Shown: positions 53,964 to 61,808, numbered from the stretch's first letter. The stretch is DNA of 64,000 nt from UMGS687 sp964383665 (GCA_964383665.1 CAYLHO010000001.1:62001-126000), one strand, 5' to 3'. Notes: generated from the sequence alone by a model not told the origin. Program-made: numbers and translations.

Positions 53964-53992
53964 CATCTCGCGTTTTGCGAGATGCTTTTTTT
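53964..53992. terminator. Terminator between comM and the HicB-like gene
   Basis: CATCTCGC / GCGAGATG around GTTTT with a C and seven T; A-rich on the other side, so it may serve both convergent genes. Confidence 0.85.
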
Positions 53993-54019
53993 GAAATCTA
54001 ACTTTTGAAAGGGCTTCGA

Positions 54020-54277
54020 TTAAGCATATGCATCAACAAGCATAACAGTTCGCGACTTATTTGTTTCAACAACTTTTTCATATTTTGTTGGAACAAGCGA
54101 TTCTTCTTCGCCGCTTTTTTGTGCATATGTGCAATAAACAGTTATGTATTCTTGAATTAATAAGTAAGTTTTTTCAATTGTGTCGCCATTAATCGAAAGA
54201 TTAAGATCTGGAACGAAGGCAGAATAAGTTTCATCTTCTTCCTTCATAAAAACAACTGGGAAAACGTATTGATGCAT
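54020..54277 (-). CDS. HicB-like antitoxin domain protein, without HicA
   Basis: 85 residues. YVFPVVFMKEEDETYSAFVPDLN and the following GDTIEKTYLLIQEYI are the HicB RNase-H-like half. A C-terminal DNA-binding domain is absent or very short. No HicA toxin gene lies next to it. AGGAG precedes the ATG. Solitary HicB proteins are common; function unclear. Confidence 0.75.
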   Translation of the reverse strand: MHQYVFPVVFMKEEDETYSAFVPDLNLSINGDTIEKTYLLIQEYITVYCTYAQKSGEEESLVPTKYEKVVETNKSRTVMLVDAYA

Positions 54278-54371
54278 TTTTTCAACTCCTAATCAATTTT
54301 GATTTTATCATAAAAAATTTGATATTCAAAACATTTAACGCTTTTTTCTTTATATATTTTATTCAAAAGGT

Positions 54372-54400
54372 TTGACTTTATGGCACGATTTTTATATAAT
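54372..54400 (+). promoter_or_regulatory. Promoter of lysS
   Basis: TTGACT, a 17-base spacer and TATAAT, then a short leader with AGGAG. Confidence 0.88.
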
Positions 54401-54420
54401 TTTTCCCGTTAGGAGATAAT

Positions 54421-55905
54421 ATGGACTACACGAAATTAAACGAAAAACTTAATGGGCTTTCAAGCGAGGTTGACATTCGCCGCGCAAAAATCGATTTTTT
54501 AAAGGAAAATGGAATAATCCCATACGTTGAAAAGTTTGAAAAAACAAACAGCATTCTTGAAGCAAGAACTCTTGAGGAGGGAAGCAAAGTTAAACTTGCG
54601 GGGCGTGTTATTTTCAGAAGAATAATGGGGAAATTTGGATTTATGAAAATCCAAGACGTTGAAGCCGCAATTCAAGTTAGTGTTGGAAGAAACGAAATTG
54701 ACAAGGAAAGTTACGATTTTTATAAAAAACTTGTTGACGTTGGCGATTTTGTTGGGGTAACTGGCGAAATTTACACAACACAAACAGGCGAAATAACCGT
54801 CAGGGCGTTTAAAGTTGAATTGTTGTCGAAAGCAATGCGTCCTTTGCCAGAAAAATTCCATGGGTTAACCGATCAAGAACAAAAATATCGTCAAAGATAT
54901 TTGGATTTAATTTCAAACGAAGAAAGCCGAAAGGTTATGATTGGGCGAAGCAAGGCAATGACTTTCATTCGCAAGTTCTTAACTGAAAATGGATTTATGG
55001 AAGTTGAAACTCCAATTCTTCAAAGCGCTGTTTGCGGAGCAAGCGCAAAACCTTTCTTCACGAAACATAATGCACTTAACAAAATGTGCAACCTTAGAAT
55101 TGCCCCAGAAACTTATTTAAAACAAGTTATTTCTGCTGGGTTCGATCGCGTTTTTGAAATGGGAAAAGTTTTTAGAAACGAAGGTATGGACACTCAACAC
55201 TTGCAAGAGTTCACAATGTGTGAATGGTATGCTTCATATTGGAATTTTGAAAATAACGTTGAATTCTTCCAAAAATTCATTCGCTCGCTTTTAAACGAAG
55301 TTATTGGAACAACAAAAGTTGTTTATCAAGGAATTGAACTCGACTTTGGCGCTGAATGGAAACGCGTTGACTACACATCAACAATGCGTGAAATTTTGGG
55401 GTTCGATTTTGTTGGAATTTCTGATGTTAAGGAATTGATTAATGAGGTTGTTAAAACGGGATTGTTTAAAGAAGACGATTTCGACGGAATTAAAACTTGC
55501 GGAGGAGTTATCGACTATATCTATAAGCGTAAAATCCGCCCAGACCTTGTTCAACCAACTGTTTTATATAACTATCCAGCATGCCTTGTTCCGCTTGCAA
55601 GACGAAACGACAAGGATAATCGCCTTATCGACATGTTCCAAGTTCTTGCAGTTGGCTGTGAACTTTGCAAGGCATATTCCGAGCTTGTTGACCCAATAAC
55701 TCAACGTCAAACTTTTGAAGAGCAAGCGCGTGCAAAAAGCCAAGGGGACGACGAAGCAATGGATTTGGACGAGGACTTTATGCTTTCAATGGAGCACGGA
55801 ATGCCTCCAATTTCGGGGCTTGGGTTTGGGCTTGACCGCCTTATGGTTGTCATGTTTAATCAGCCTTCAGTTCGCGATGTTGTTTTGTTCCCTCTTATGA
55901 AATAG
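54421..55905 (+). CDS. lysS: Lysyl-tRNA synthetase, class II
   Basis: 494 residues. An anticodon-binding OB domain (KLAGRVIFRRIMGKFGFMKI) precedes the catalytic core: motif 1 FMEVETPILQ, motif 2 FEMGKVFRNEGMDTQHLQEF and motif 3 GLGFGLDRLMVVMF. The linker YRQRYLDLISNEE is typical. Own promoter and terminator, so monocistronic. Confidence 0.96.
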   Translation: MDYTKLNEKLNGLSSEVDIRRAKIDFLKENGIIPYVEKFEKTNSILEARTLEEGSKVKLAGRVIFRRIMGKFGFMKIQDVEAAIQVSVGRNEIDKESYDFYKKLVDVGDFVGVTGEIYTTQTGEITVRAFKVELLSKAMRPLPEKFHGLTDQEQKYRQRYLDLISNEESRKVMIGRSKAMTFIRKFLTENGFMEVETPILQSAVCGASAKPFFTKHNALNKMCNLRIAPETYLKQVISAGFDRVFEMGKVFRNEGMDTQHLQEFTMCEWYASYWNFENNVEFFQKFIRSLLNEVIGTTKVVYQGIELDFGAEWKRVDYTSTMREILGFDFVGISDVKELINEVVKTGLFKEDDFDGIKTCGGVIDYIYKRKIRPDLVQPTVLYNYPACLVPLARRNDKDNRLIDMFQVLAVGCELCKAYSELVDPITQRQTFEEQARAKSQGDDEAMDLDEDFMLSMEHGMPPISGLGFGLDRLMVVMFNQPSVRDVVLFPLMK

Positions 55906-55926
55906 GGTAAGTTAGCATGGAAAATT

Positions 55927-55951
55927 AAGCCCCAAATTGCTGGGGCTTTTT
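55927..55951 (+). terminator. Terminator after lysS
   Basis: AAGCCCC / GGGGCTT with an 8-base loop and T-run. Confidence 0.88.
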
Positions 55952-55956
55952 CGTTC

Positions 55957-55985
55957 TTGACATATGCTTTCAAATTTGATATCAT
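55957..55985 (+). promoter_or_regulatory. Promoter of the 241-residue unknown gene
   Basis: TTGACA, a 17-base spacer and TATCAT. A leader of about 15 bases with AAAGGAG follows. Confidence 0.85.
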
Positions 55986-56008
55986 ATGCAAGACTAAAAG
56001 GAGAAAAA

Positions 56009-56734
56009 ATGACAACAAAATGGCTTAACAAGCTTGATGAACAAAAACTTGTTGGACTTGAGCTTTTTGAAGGGAACAAAATTGTTTGGGCAAGAAAAAC
56101 CGAGAAAAATTGCGAAACTTCGCTTGATTTAATTTACTTGGACGAGGGGAGCAGCTACGAACTTTTTAATCGTTTTGTTAATTTCTTTAAAGCAAAATGC
56201 GAAACGGAAATTGGGAAAAACGTTGAAAAATTCTTAACAGAAAATGAATATGAAATTGATGAATACATGAATTTCTTTGAATATGACCCTTCCCACCCAG
56301 CGCAATCTTTCTTAAGCTTTGCAAAGGAAAACGGAATTAACATTAACTATGTTAAAGTTGATGGCGATTTTGGGCATGTTGCTCAAGTTATTGGAACAGA
56401 AAACACTTCAATTGAGGAATTCAAACCTGCTTTTGAGAATGCTTTTGTTTCAATTCTTACAAAATTTTTCTTTCAACCATATTTCTGCGAAGCAGGAATT
56501 GCAAAAATGGAAGCAAGAAAGCAACACCTTGAAGAAATTTCGAAAAATCAAACAATTCTTGAAAGAATCAACTTTAAAACCGATGAAAAAATTGTTCATT
56601 GCTTAAATTCAATTGAGGCATTCACAAACGAATTAAATTACTACAATCAAAAATATGCTGAAAGAGAAATGAATTCCACAAATGAATTGTTAAATCGAAT
56701 TGAAAAGAAATATAATCTTGACCAAGGAAAATAA
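56009..56734 (+). CDS. Unknown cytoplasmic protein
   Basis: 241 residues, no family recognised. N-terminal WLNKLDEQKLVGLELFEG, a mixed middle with NEYEIDEYMNFFEYDPSHPAQ, and a C-terminal coiled-coil-like half (AKMEARKQHLEEISKNQTIL..NQKYAEREMNSTNELLNRIE). No signal peptide, membrane helix or catalytic motif. It has its own consensus promoter, a good ribosome site and a terminator, so it is a real single-gene unit. Confidence 0.7.
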   Translation: MTTKWLNKLDEQKLVGLELFEGNKIVWARKTEKNCETSLDLIYLDEGSSYELFNRFVNFFKAKCETEIGKNVEKFLTENEYEIDEYMNFFEYDPSHPAQSFLSFAKENGININYVKVDGDFGHVAQVIGTENTSIEEFKPAFENAFVSILTKFFFQPYFCEAGIAKMEARKQHLEEISKNQTILERINFKTDEKIVHCLNSIEAFTNELNYYNQKYAEREMNSTNELLNRIEKKYNLDQGK

Positions 56735-56757
56735 AAAACGGCGTTAAGCCGTTTTTT
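56734..56757. terminator. Bidirectional terminator between the unknown gene and sigG
   Basis: AAAAACGGC / GCCGTTTTT around GTTAA, shared by the two convergent genes. Confidence 0.88.
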
Positions 56758-57531
56758 TTATGTTATGTTTTTCCTTATGTTTTCAAGAGCATTCTTTTCC
56801 ATTCTACTAACTTGAGCCTGTGAAATTCCAATTTCGTCGCTAACTTCCATTTGTGTTTTTCCAATGTAATAGCGAAGCATAATGATTTCTTTTTCGCGAG
56901 GAGAAAGGTTTGAAAGCGCTTCTCGAAGGGCAAACCTTTCAATAAGACTTTCAACGTCGTTTTTAGGGTCGGCAACTTGGTCCATAACACGAATACTTTC
57001 GCCCTTGCTTGAATAGATTGGGTCGGAAAGGGAAACAGTGTCGGAAATTGCATCAAGCGCAATTGCAACGGTTTTAACGCTTTCGTTCATGTCTGCAGCA
57101 ATTTCGTCAAGCGTTGGGTCGGTGTTTTGCGATGCTGTAAGCTTTTCGCGAGATTGAAGAGCGCGATAAGCCGTGTCGCGCAAACTTCGCGTAACTCGAA
57201 CAGGAGTGTTATCTCGCAAGTATCTTCGGATTTCGCCAATTATCATTGGAACAGCGTAGGTTGAAAATTTAACGTTAAGATCCATATTGAAGTTATCCAT
57301 CGCTTTAATAAGCCCAACACAGCCAACTTGAAAAAGGTCGTCGGCTTTTCCTTTTGTTCCTCCAAATCGCTGGACAACGCTTAAAACAAGCCTTAAATTC
57401 GCAATTATAAATTCGTCACGTGCAAATTCATCGCCTTTTTTAACTTTCTTTAAAAGTTCCATTAAATCTGAATTTTTAAGTTTGGGAAGTTGCGACGTGT
57501 TAACGCCCGTTACAGAAACAATATTCGCCAT
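56758..57531 (-). CDS. sigG: Forespore sigma factor SigG
   Basis: 257 residues. VTGVNTSQLPKLKNSDLMEL is the SigG-specific N-terminus; region 2 has DDLFQVGCVGLIKAMDNFN and FSTYAVPMIIGEIRRYLRD, and region 4 has LSPREKEIIMLRYYIGKTQMEVSDEIGISQAQVSR (seen in pieces). It drives late forespore genes such as gpr. GAGGTG precedes the ATG. An unknown gene lies 80 bases upstream on the same strand. Confidence 0.95.
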   Translation of the reverse strand: MANIVSVTGVNTSQLPKLKNSDLMELLKKVKKGDEFARDEFIIANLRLVLSVVQRFGGTKGKADDLFQVGCVGLIKAMDNFNMDLNVKFSTYAVPMIIGEIRRYLRDNTPVRVTRSLRDTAYRALQSREKLTASQNTDPTLDEIAADMNESVKTVAIALDAISDTVSLSDPIYSSKGESIRVMDQVADPKNDVESLIERFALREALSNLSPREKEIIMLRYYIGKTQMEVSDEIGISQAQVSRMEKNALENIRKNIT

Positions 57532-57611
57532 AAAAAAACACCTCTTAATTGCTTAAAAGGTATTTTTTCCTTTAAAAAACTTTTTATTCTTTTTAATTTT
57601 TATTGCTTTTG

Positions 57612-58166
57612 CTAGTAGTCGCTCCTAAGTTCAATTATAACAACATTATTTTTTTGCGTTCCAACCTTGTTTTTGAAAATTGCAAATTCAACAATAACCT
57701 CATATAAATTATGTTCGTTGATATATTCAATAAGCTTTTCGAATCCCGGAATGTTCCAAAGCCTGTCGTCAAAAAGTTCACATGAAAGCGAAATTTCAGG
57801 GGAGTTGTATATGTTTCGGTGGTTTGCATTTTCTGCTGTGCTTGCGCTAATCGTAACAAAATTGTCCTTAACGAAAATGTCGCCAAGCAAAATGCGTTCC
57901 AACCCGTTGAATGAAACTGAAATTGAAAATTTGTTTGCGGAAATAGTTTTTAAATATCCTTCCGCTTCCTCAAAGTTTTTAACAAAAGCATATTTTCCCA
58001 TTGGTGTGAAAATATCGCGAATTATATATTCCTCGGCTGGATTGTTTTCAAAAAATTGCTTAACTTTTGATGGGTTTGTTTTGTCCAAAACAGCTTGAGG
58101 CATGCTGTTAAGCCCCATTTGATTGATAAGTTCAACGCTGTGCTCTTTGCTTTTAATTTTTATCAT
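57612..58166 (-). CDS. Unknown protein upstream of sigG
   Basis: 184 residues, family not recognised. Mixed alpha/beta: SVELINQMGLNSMPQAVLD, YIIRDIFTPMGKYAFVKNFE and a C-terminal part ending NNVVIIELRSDY. No signal peptide or obvious catalytic motif. There is no ribosome site; a TGATATAAT ends six bases before the ATG, so it is likely translated leaderless. It may be cotranscribed with sigG, since no terminator was seen in the 80-base gap. Confidence 0.6.
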   Translation of the reverse strand: MIKIKSKEHSVELINQMGLNSMPQAVLDKTNPSKVKQFFENNPAEEYIIRDIFTPMGKYAFVKNFEEAEGYLKTISANKFSISVSFNGLERILLGDIFVKDNFVTISASTAENANHRNIYNSPEISLSCELFDDRLWNIPGFEKLIEYINEHNLYEVIVEFAIFKNKVGTQKNNVVIIELRSDY

Positions 58167-58172
58167 AATTTA

Positions 58173-58181
58173 ATTATATCA
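58173..58181 (-). promoter_or_regulatory. Extended -10 promoter of the gene before sigG, +1 at the ATG
   Basis: TGATATAAT on the minus strand, six bases from the ATG at 58166. Confidence 0.6.
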
Positions 58182-58220
58182 CTTGAATTTTAAATCTAAA
58201 AATATTTTTTATGTTGTTCC

Positions 58221-58249
58221 TTGACGTCTGGCAGTTTTTGTTATATACT
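58221..58249 (+). promoter_or_regulatory. Promoter of the attenuator-controlled M20 gene
   Basis: TTGACG, a 17-base spacer and TATACT. Transcription would start near 58256, 200 bases before the structural gene. Confidence 0.85.
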
Positions 58250-58278
58250 TAAACTGAAATTAATTGGAGGAGAGAAAA

Positions 58279-58317
58279 ATGTTTTATTCATCAAAATGGC
58301 ATCACAACATAAGTTAG
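58279..58317 (+). CDS. 12-residue leader peptide of the attenuator
   Basis: A strong GGAGGAG is followed by a short frame reading MFYSSKWHHNIS and a TAG stop. It ends 10 bases before the first of four mutually complementary RNA segments, as in amino-acid attenuators. Trp, two His and Asn are adjacent (WHHN), so starvation for one of these or a stalling event may be sensed. It overlaps no other gene. Confidence 0.75.
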   Translation: MFYSSKWHHNIS

Positions 58318-58327
58318 TGTCTGCAAA

Positions 58328-58444
58328 AATGTTTTGTGGATGCTTTTTCTTGTTAACGTTGCAAAACATTGAGATGAATTTAAAACTAAACATAAATTAA
58401 TGCTCGTTGGAGGTGTTTTGCAAAACATTTCCAGCGAGTTTTTT
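58328..58444 (+). promoter_or_regulatory. Transcription attenuator with alternative hairpins 1:2, 2:3 and 3:4
   Basis: Segment 1 AATGTTTTG (58328-58336), segment 2 CAAAACATT (58362-58370), segment 3 GGTGTTTTGC (58412-58421) and segment 4 GCAAAACATT (58420-58429). 1 pairs with 2, 2 with 3, 3 with 4. The 3:4 form extends to an 18-bp stem (58403-58420 with 58421-58438) followed by six T, an intrinsic terminator just before the ribosome site of the M20 gene. Confidence 0.8.
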
Positions 58445-58459
58445 GTTTAAGGAGAAAAT

Positions 58460-59545
58460 ATGGAAGAAAAAGAAATCTTAAAAGAACTTATTGAAATTAA
58501 GAGTTACAACGAAAACAATAATGAGGAAATAATCGAATATTTGGTTAATAAGTTTTCGAAATTTTCAAAACAAATCATTCGCGTTAAATGCGAAAAAAGC
58601 AACAGAGAAAACCTAATCATTGGGGTTAACACAACTCTTGAAAATGTTAAGGACGCAGTCGTTCTTTCTGGTCACATCGACACCGTTGTTGCAAACGAAA
58701 AAGAATATTTAACAAATCCATATGTTGCAACAGAAAAGGAAGGAAAACTTTTTGGACTTGGGGCAATCGACATGAAAAGTTTTTTTGCTTGCATTCTTGC
58801 AAATGCAAAACAACTTCGAAAACTCAACAAGCCAATTGTTGTTGCAATAACAGGCGATGAGGAAACTGATTTCAGCGGGGTTAGCGCGGTTGTTGATGTG
58901 CTTAAAGGAAAAGTTGTTCCAAAACTGACAATTGTTGGAGAGCCAACAGACATGCAAATTTGCACAGAGGCAAAAAGTTGTTTTGATAACGAAATTATTG
59001 TGTGCGGGAAAAGTTGCCACAGCAGCATGCCGCAAAATGGAATTAATTCAAATTTGATTGCGGCAAAATTAATTTTGAAAATTGAAAAGTTGTCAAAAAA
59101 GTATCGCGGAACAACAATGAATGTAAATGTTGTTGGCGGCGGCGAAAAAGTTAACATAATTCCGTCGAAAACAGTTATCAAATTCGACATTCGCTCGCAA
59201 AAAAGAAACATTTTTGAAAAGGCGTTTAAAGAATTAAATTCCTACGCAAAAAAACTTGAAAAGCGTTATAAAGGCGCTAAAGTTGAAATAGAAAACTTGG
59301 TTAAAATTTTGCCTCTTGAGCGCGAAAAAAGAGGGTTGCAACAAAAAATCGTAAGAGATTTCAACCTTAATGAAAGCGAATTTCAAGGCGGCTGCGAAGC
59401 AGGATTCTATCAAACGCTTGGTGGAAGTGCAATAATTTTTGGTGTTGGAAATTTGTCTCTTGCCCACAAGTCAAATGAGTTTGTTGTTTTAAGTGAATTG
59501 GAGCAATACAGCAAAAAACTTTTGGAAATTATTTCCAAAGTGTAA
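58460..59545 (+). CDS. M20-family metallopeptidase/deacylase (ArgE/DapE-like)
   Basis: 361 residues. Metal and catalytic motifs: SGHIDTV, GLGAIDMKSF (metal Asp), GDEETDFSG with catalytic Glu-Glu, and GEPTDMQI. The lid domain has HSSMPQNGINSNLIAAKLI. The second metal His is near the C-terminus (SLAHKSNEFV). M20 members hydrolyse N-acyl amino acids or small peptides; ArgE, DapE and PepT-like roles cannot be told apart here. Expression is controlled by the leader-peptide attenuator upstream. The stop lies within a 43-base direct repeat. Confidence 0.87.
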   Translation: MEEKEILKELIEIKSYNENNNEEIIEYLVNKFSKFSKQIIRVKCEKSNRENLIIGVNTTLENVKDAVVLSGHIDTVVANEKEYLTNPYVATEKEGKLFGLGAIDMKSFFACILANAKQLRKLNKPIVVAITGDEETDFSGVSAVVDVLKGKVVPKLTIVGEPTDMQICTEAKSCFDNEIIVCGKSCHSSMPQNGINSNLIAAKLILKIEKLSKKYRGTTMNVNVVGGGEKVNIIPSKTVIKFDIRSQKRNIFEKAFKELNSYAKKLEKRYKGAKVEIENLVKILPLEREKRGLQQKIVRDFNLNESEFQGGCEAGFYQTLGGSAIIFGVGNLSLAHKSNEFVVLSELEQYSKKLLEIISKV

Positions 59546-59587
59546 TTTTGCGCGGAGGGTGAAAAGGCGACCAATTTCGAACAGAGG
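59545..59587. repeat. 43-bp direct repeat, copy A
   Basis: Starts at the last base of the M20 stop. Shares ATTTTGCGCGG, AAAAGGCGACCA and TTTCGAACAGAGG with copy B, with differences only in a 6-base middle stretch and one further base. GC-richer than the surroundings. Confidence 0.9.
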
Positions 59588-59607
59588 TTGCCGAAGGAGC
59601 GGAAAAG

Positions 59608-59635
59608 AAAAAAGAACCGGAAGGTTCTTTTTTAC
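59608..59635 (+). terminator. Terminator after the M20 gene
   Basis: AAAAAAGAACC / GGTTCTTTTTT with a GGAA loop, lying between the two direct repeats. Confidence 0.88.
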
Positions 59636-59720
59636 TTTGGAGCGGGTGAAGGGAAACGCGCCAAGCGCCGACCGAACAGGGAGGAAGAAAGCGCAGGCAA
59701 GTTTCTGTGAGAAAGGGAGA

Positions 59721-59763
59721 ATTTTGCGCGGGAAGCGAAAAGGCGACCAGTTTCGAACAGAGG
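59721..59763. repeat. 43-bp direct repeat, copy B
   Basis: Second copy, 176 bases after copy A. The whole stretch 59545-59820 is GC-rich for this genome and holds no convincing gene; 59821-60000 is AT-rich with nothing recognised. Confidence 0.9.
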
Positions 59764-59786
59764 CGAGAAAGCAAACGAAGTTTGCG

Positions 59787-59815
59787 GTGCGAACCCATGA
59801 TACCGCCGTGAAAGA
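59787..59815 (-). tRNA. tRNA-Glu fragment (anticodon arm to T loop), likely attachment-site remnant
   Basis: On the minus strand, CTTTCACGGCGGTATC then ATGGGTTCG matches the anticodon loop (UUC), anticodon stem, variable region and T-arm of bacterial tRNA-Glu. The match stops in the T loop, and the 5' half is absent, so it is not a working tRNA. Its place beside the integrase suggests the left attachment site of the element that follows. Confidence 0.65.
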
Positions 59816-60000
59816 AATAACTGCTTGAATTTTTTAATTACGGATTGTTTAGATTTTGTTTTTAAATTTTTGCTGAACTCCGCATAAACACGAAGGTATA
59901 TCGCTTTTAATAAAAAAATAGGGCGGTTGCGTAAGTTTTTATTCAAACGTTTTATTTTGTTGTGTTTGCAAATAAATTCACAATTTAGTTCACAATTTTT

Positions 60001-61143
60001 TTAATTAAAGCAAGTAAAAGCTTTTTCGATCCCTCCGGAAACAAGATCCATGGCTTCTTTTGTTTTTTTAGCACTTTGATGGGTGTAAACGTCAATATTG
60101 ATTTTAGTATTGCAATGTCCCATCATTTTTATTCGTGTCGTCTCGTCAATATTTTCTTCGTAAGCAAGTTGATTAAAACAATGTCTTAAATCATGAACTC
60201 GCATTTTGATTTTAAATTTTTCTAGAATTGCATTGTGAAAGGTCCTTGAAATGTAATTTGGGTTTGTTGGGACCTCTCCGCAAAATGGATTAGCGCAAAC
60301 GTAAGGGGAGTTTAAATTATAACAAAGTTTTTTGTGCTCTATCAGCTCTTTTTTTAGGAAGTCACTCATTGGCAATATGCGACGACTTTTTGTTGTTTTC
60401 ATTTTTTGTTTGTCAAAGGTTCCCGATTTTGTCTGAATTCTATTGTTTTGAATTGATATAATATTATTTTCAAAATCTACGGATTCCCACTTGAGCCCAA
60501 GGAATTCGCCTCGTCGAGCACTGGTAGTGCAAGATAATAAAACTGGGATGTATAGATTATAGTAATTGCCTTTCAAATAAGCCAATATTTCTCCAAGTTT
60601 TTCCGCTGATAAAATTGTTGGGTTGAAGAATTCTTCATCTTTTGGGAAATCAACTCTTTTTACCCTATTAAACTCTAAATAGTCCTGTGAAACACCCCAA
60701 TTTAAAACAGCTTGAATGTGTTTGTAGTATTTTTCCAGGGTTGATTTTTTTAATCGTTGAGAGGGGTTTAATTTATTTGGAAGTGTTGCGAGTTGGTCAA
60801 TTACTTGTTGAACAACGCGGGAGTTGATGTCTTTGATTTTAACAGAGCCTAAAAGGTCAATGCATCTTTTAACAATGTGTTCTTGTTTGTCAATTGTTGT
60901 TGGGCTTATTTTGTTTGCTCTTGCTTCTTGGTAAAGCTTGTTTAATTCTTTAAATGTCATTTCTGAAGGTAGATTTTGCTCGAGAATTAAAGATTCTATT
61001 TCATCGCCCCAACGTCGAGCGGCAACTATGGATTTGAAGCCGCTTTTGTATTTTGACTTTCTTTTCCCGAAGGCATCGCAATATTTGGCCCAAACACGTA
61101 CAGTAAATGTTCCGTTTGGCTGTTTGTCGATTTTGATTGACAT
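60001..61143 (-). CDS. int: Tyrosine-recombinase integrase
   Basis: 380 residues. N-terminal AP2-like arm-binding domain (PNGTFTVRVWAKYCDAFGKRK), SAM-like core-binding domain, and catalytic domain with Arg210 in TTSARRGEFLGLKW, HDLRH (317-321), His343 in MGHCNTK and the nucleophile Tyr353 in DVYTH. It integrates and excises the element whose left end carries the tRNA-Glu fragment. Codon use is less GTT/CTT-biased than in core genes, indicating recent arrival. The CI-like repressor gene lies 8 bases upstream on the same strand. Confidence 0.93.
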   Translation of the reverse strand: MSIKIDKQPNGTFTVRVWAKYCDAFGKRKSKYKSGFKSIVAARRWGDEIESLILEQNLPSEMTFKELNKLYQEARANKISPTTIDKQEHIVKRCIDLLGSVKIKDINSRVVQQVIDQLATLPNKLNPSQRLKKSTLEKYYKHIQAVLNWGVSQDYLEFNRVKRVDFPKDEEFFNPTILSAEKLGEILAYLKGNYYNLYIPVLLSCTTSARRGEFLGLKWESVDFENNIISIQNNRIQTKSGTFDKQKMKTTKSRRILPMSDFLKKELIEHKKLCYNLNSPYVCANPFCGEVPTNPNYISRTFHNAILEKFKIKMRVHDLRHCFNQLAYEENIDETTRIKMMGHCNTKINIDVYTHQSAKKTKEAMDLVSGGIEKAFTCFN

Positions 61144-61151
61144 TTTCCCTC

Positions 61152-61748
61152 CTAGATTTTTCTTCTTATTTCAACTGCTTTTCCAATAACTCTAACAGGG
61201 AGTGTTTCGATTTGCTCGCTTGAGAAAAACATAGGTTCATAATTTATGTTGATAGGGTGGAGCATAATGCCATCTTGCGTTATTTTAACGCGCTTAAATG
61301 TTGCGTCATACCCATTAACATAAACGCAGCAATCCTCATTGCTTTCGGCGCAATCCTGTTTTAGGAAAATAACAACATCTCCATCGAGATATTTGGGCGA
61401 CATTGAATCGCCTTTTATTTTTAATGCAAAATATTCCTTTCCGCCTTTTAACATGTCCGGCGAGATTTCTTCATAGTCCAAAATGTCTTCAATCGCTTCA
61501 ATTGGAACGCCCGCAGGAATAAGACCCAAAACGGGTATTCGTAAACTATTGGAAGTTTTTTCATTTTTCCCCAACAGATAGTCAATTGAAACAGAAAAGA
61601 AATTTGCCAGTTTGTTGAGTGTTTGTATATCCGGTTCACTTCCTCCGCTTTCATACATCGCAATTGTTGAGCGAGATATTCCTCCAATTTTTTCAGCCAA
61701 CTTTCCTTGAGTTAGACCGTATTCTTTTCTTAATTCTTTTAATCTCAC
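61152..61748 (-). CDS. CI/LexA-like repressor with S24 peptidase domain
   Basis: 198 residues. N-terminal Xre-type helix-turn-helix (YGLTQGKLAEKIGGISRSTIAMYE), then the self-cleavage site Ala79-Gly80 in LIPAGVP, catalytic Ser115 in GDSMSP and Lys152 in FKRVK. It should hold the element dormant until RecA triggers cleavage. GTG start behind AGGGGAAG; the frame stays open upstream through the operators, so a longer start is unlikely. Confidence 0.9.
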   Translation of the reverse strand: MRLKELRKEYGLTQGKLAEKIGGISRSTIAMYESGGSEPDIQTLNKLANFFSVSIDYLLGKNEKTSNSLRIPVLGLIPAGVPIEAIEDILDYEEISPDMLKGGKEYFALKIKGDSMSPKYLDGDVVIFLKQDCAESNEDCCVYVNGYDATFKRVKITQDGIMLHPININYEPMFFSSEQIETLPVRVIGKAVEIRRKI

Positions 61749-61779
61749 TTTTTCTTCCCCTTTTCCTATTGTCAATAAT

Positions 61780-61808
61780 ATTATGTCAAAATTCTTGACA
61801 TTTATCAA
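61780..61808 (-). promoter_or_regulatory. Repressor promoter (PRM-like)
   Basis: On the minus strand TTGATA (61808-61803), a 17-base spacer and CATAAT (61785-61780). Operator O1 lies in the spacer, so the repressor can control its own gene. Confidence 0.6.

Noticed and set aside
54020..54277. Complete HicAB toxin-antitoxin system
   Set aside because: No HicA-like frame of about 60 residues was found on either side.
59493..59828. Open frame across the GC-rich island after the M20 gene
   Set aside because: It covers the direct repeats, a terminator and the tRNA fragment; the product is an Arg-rich artefact.
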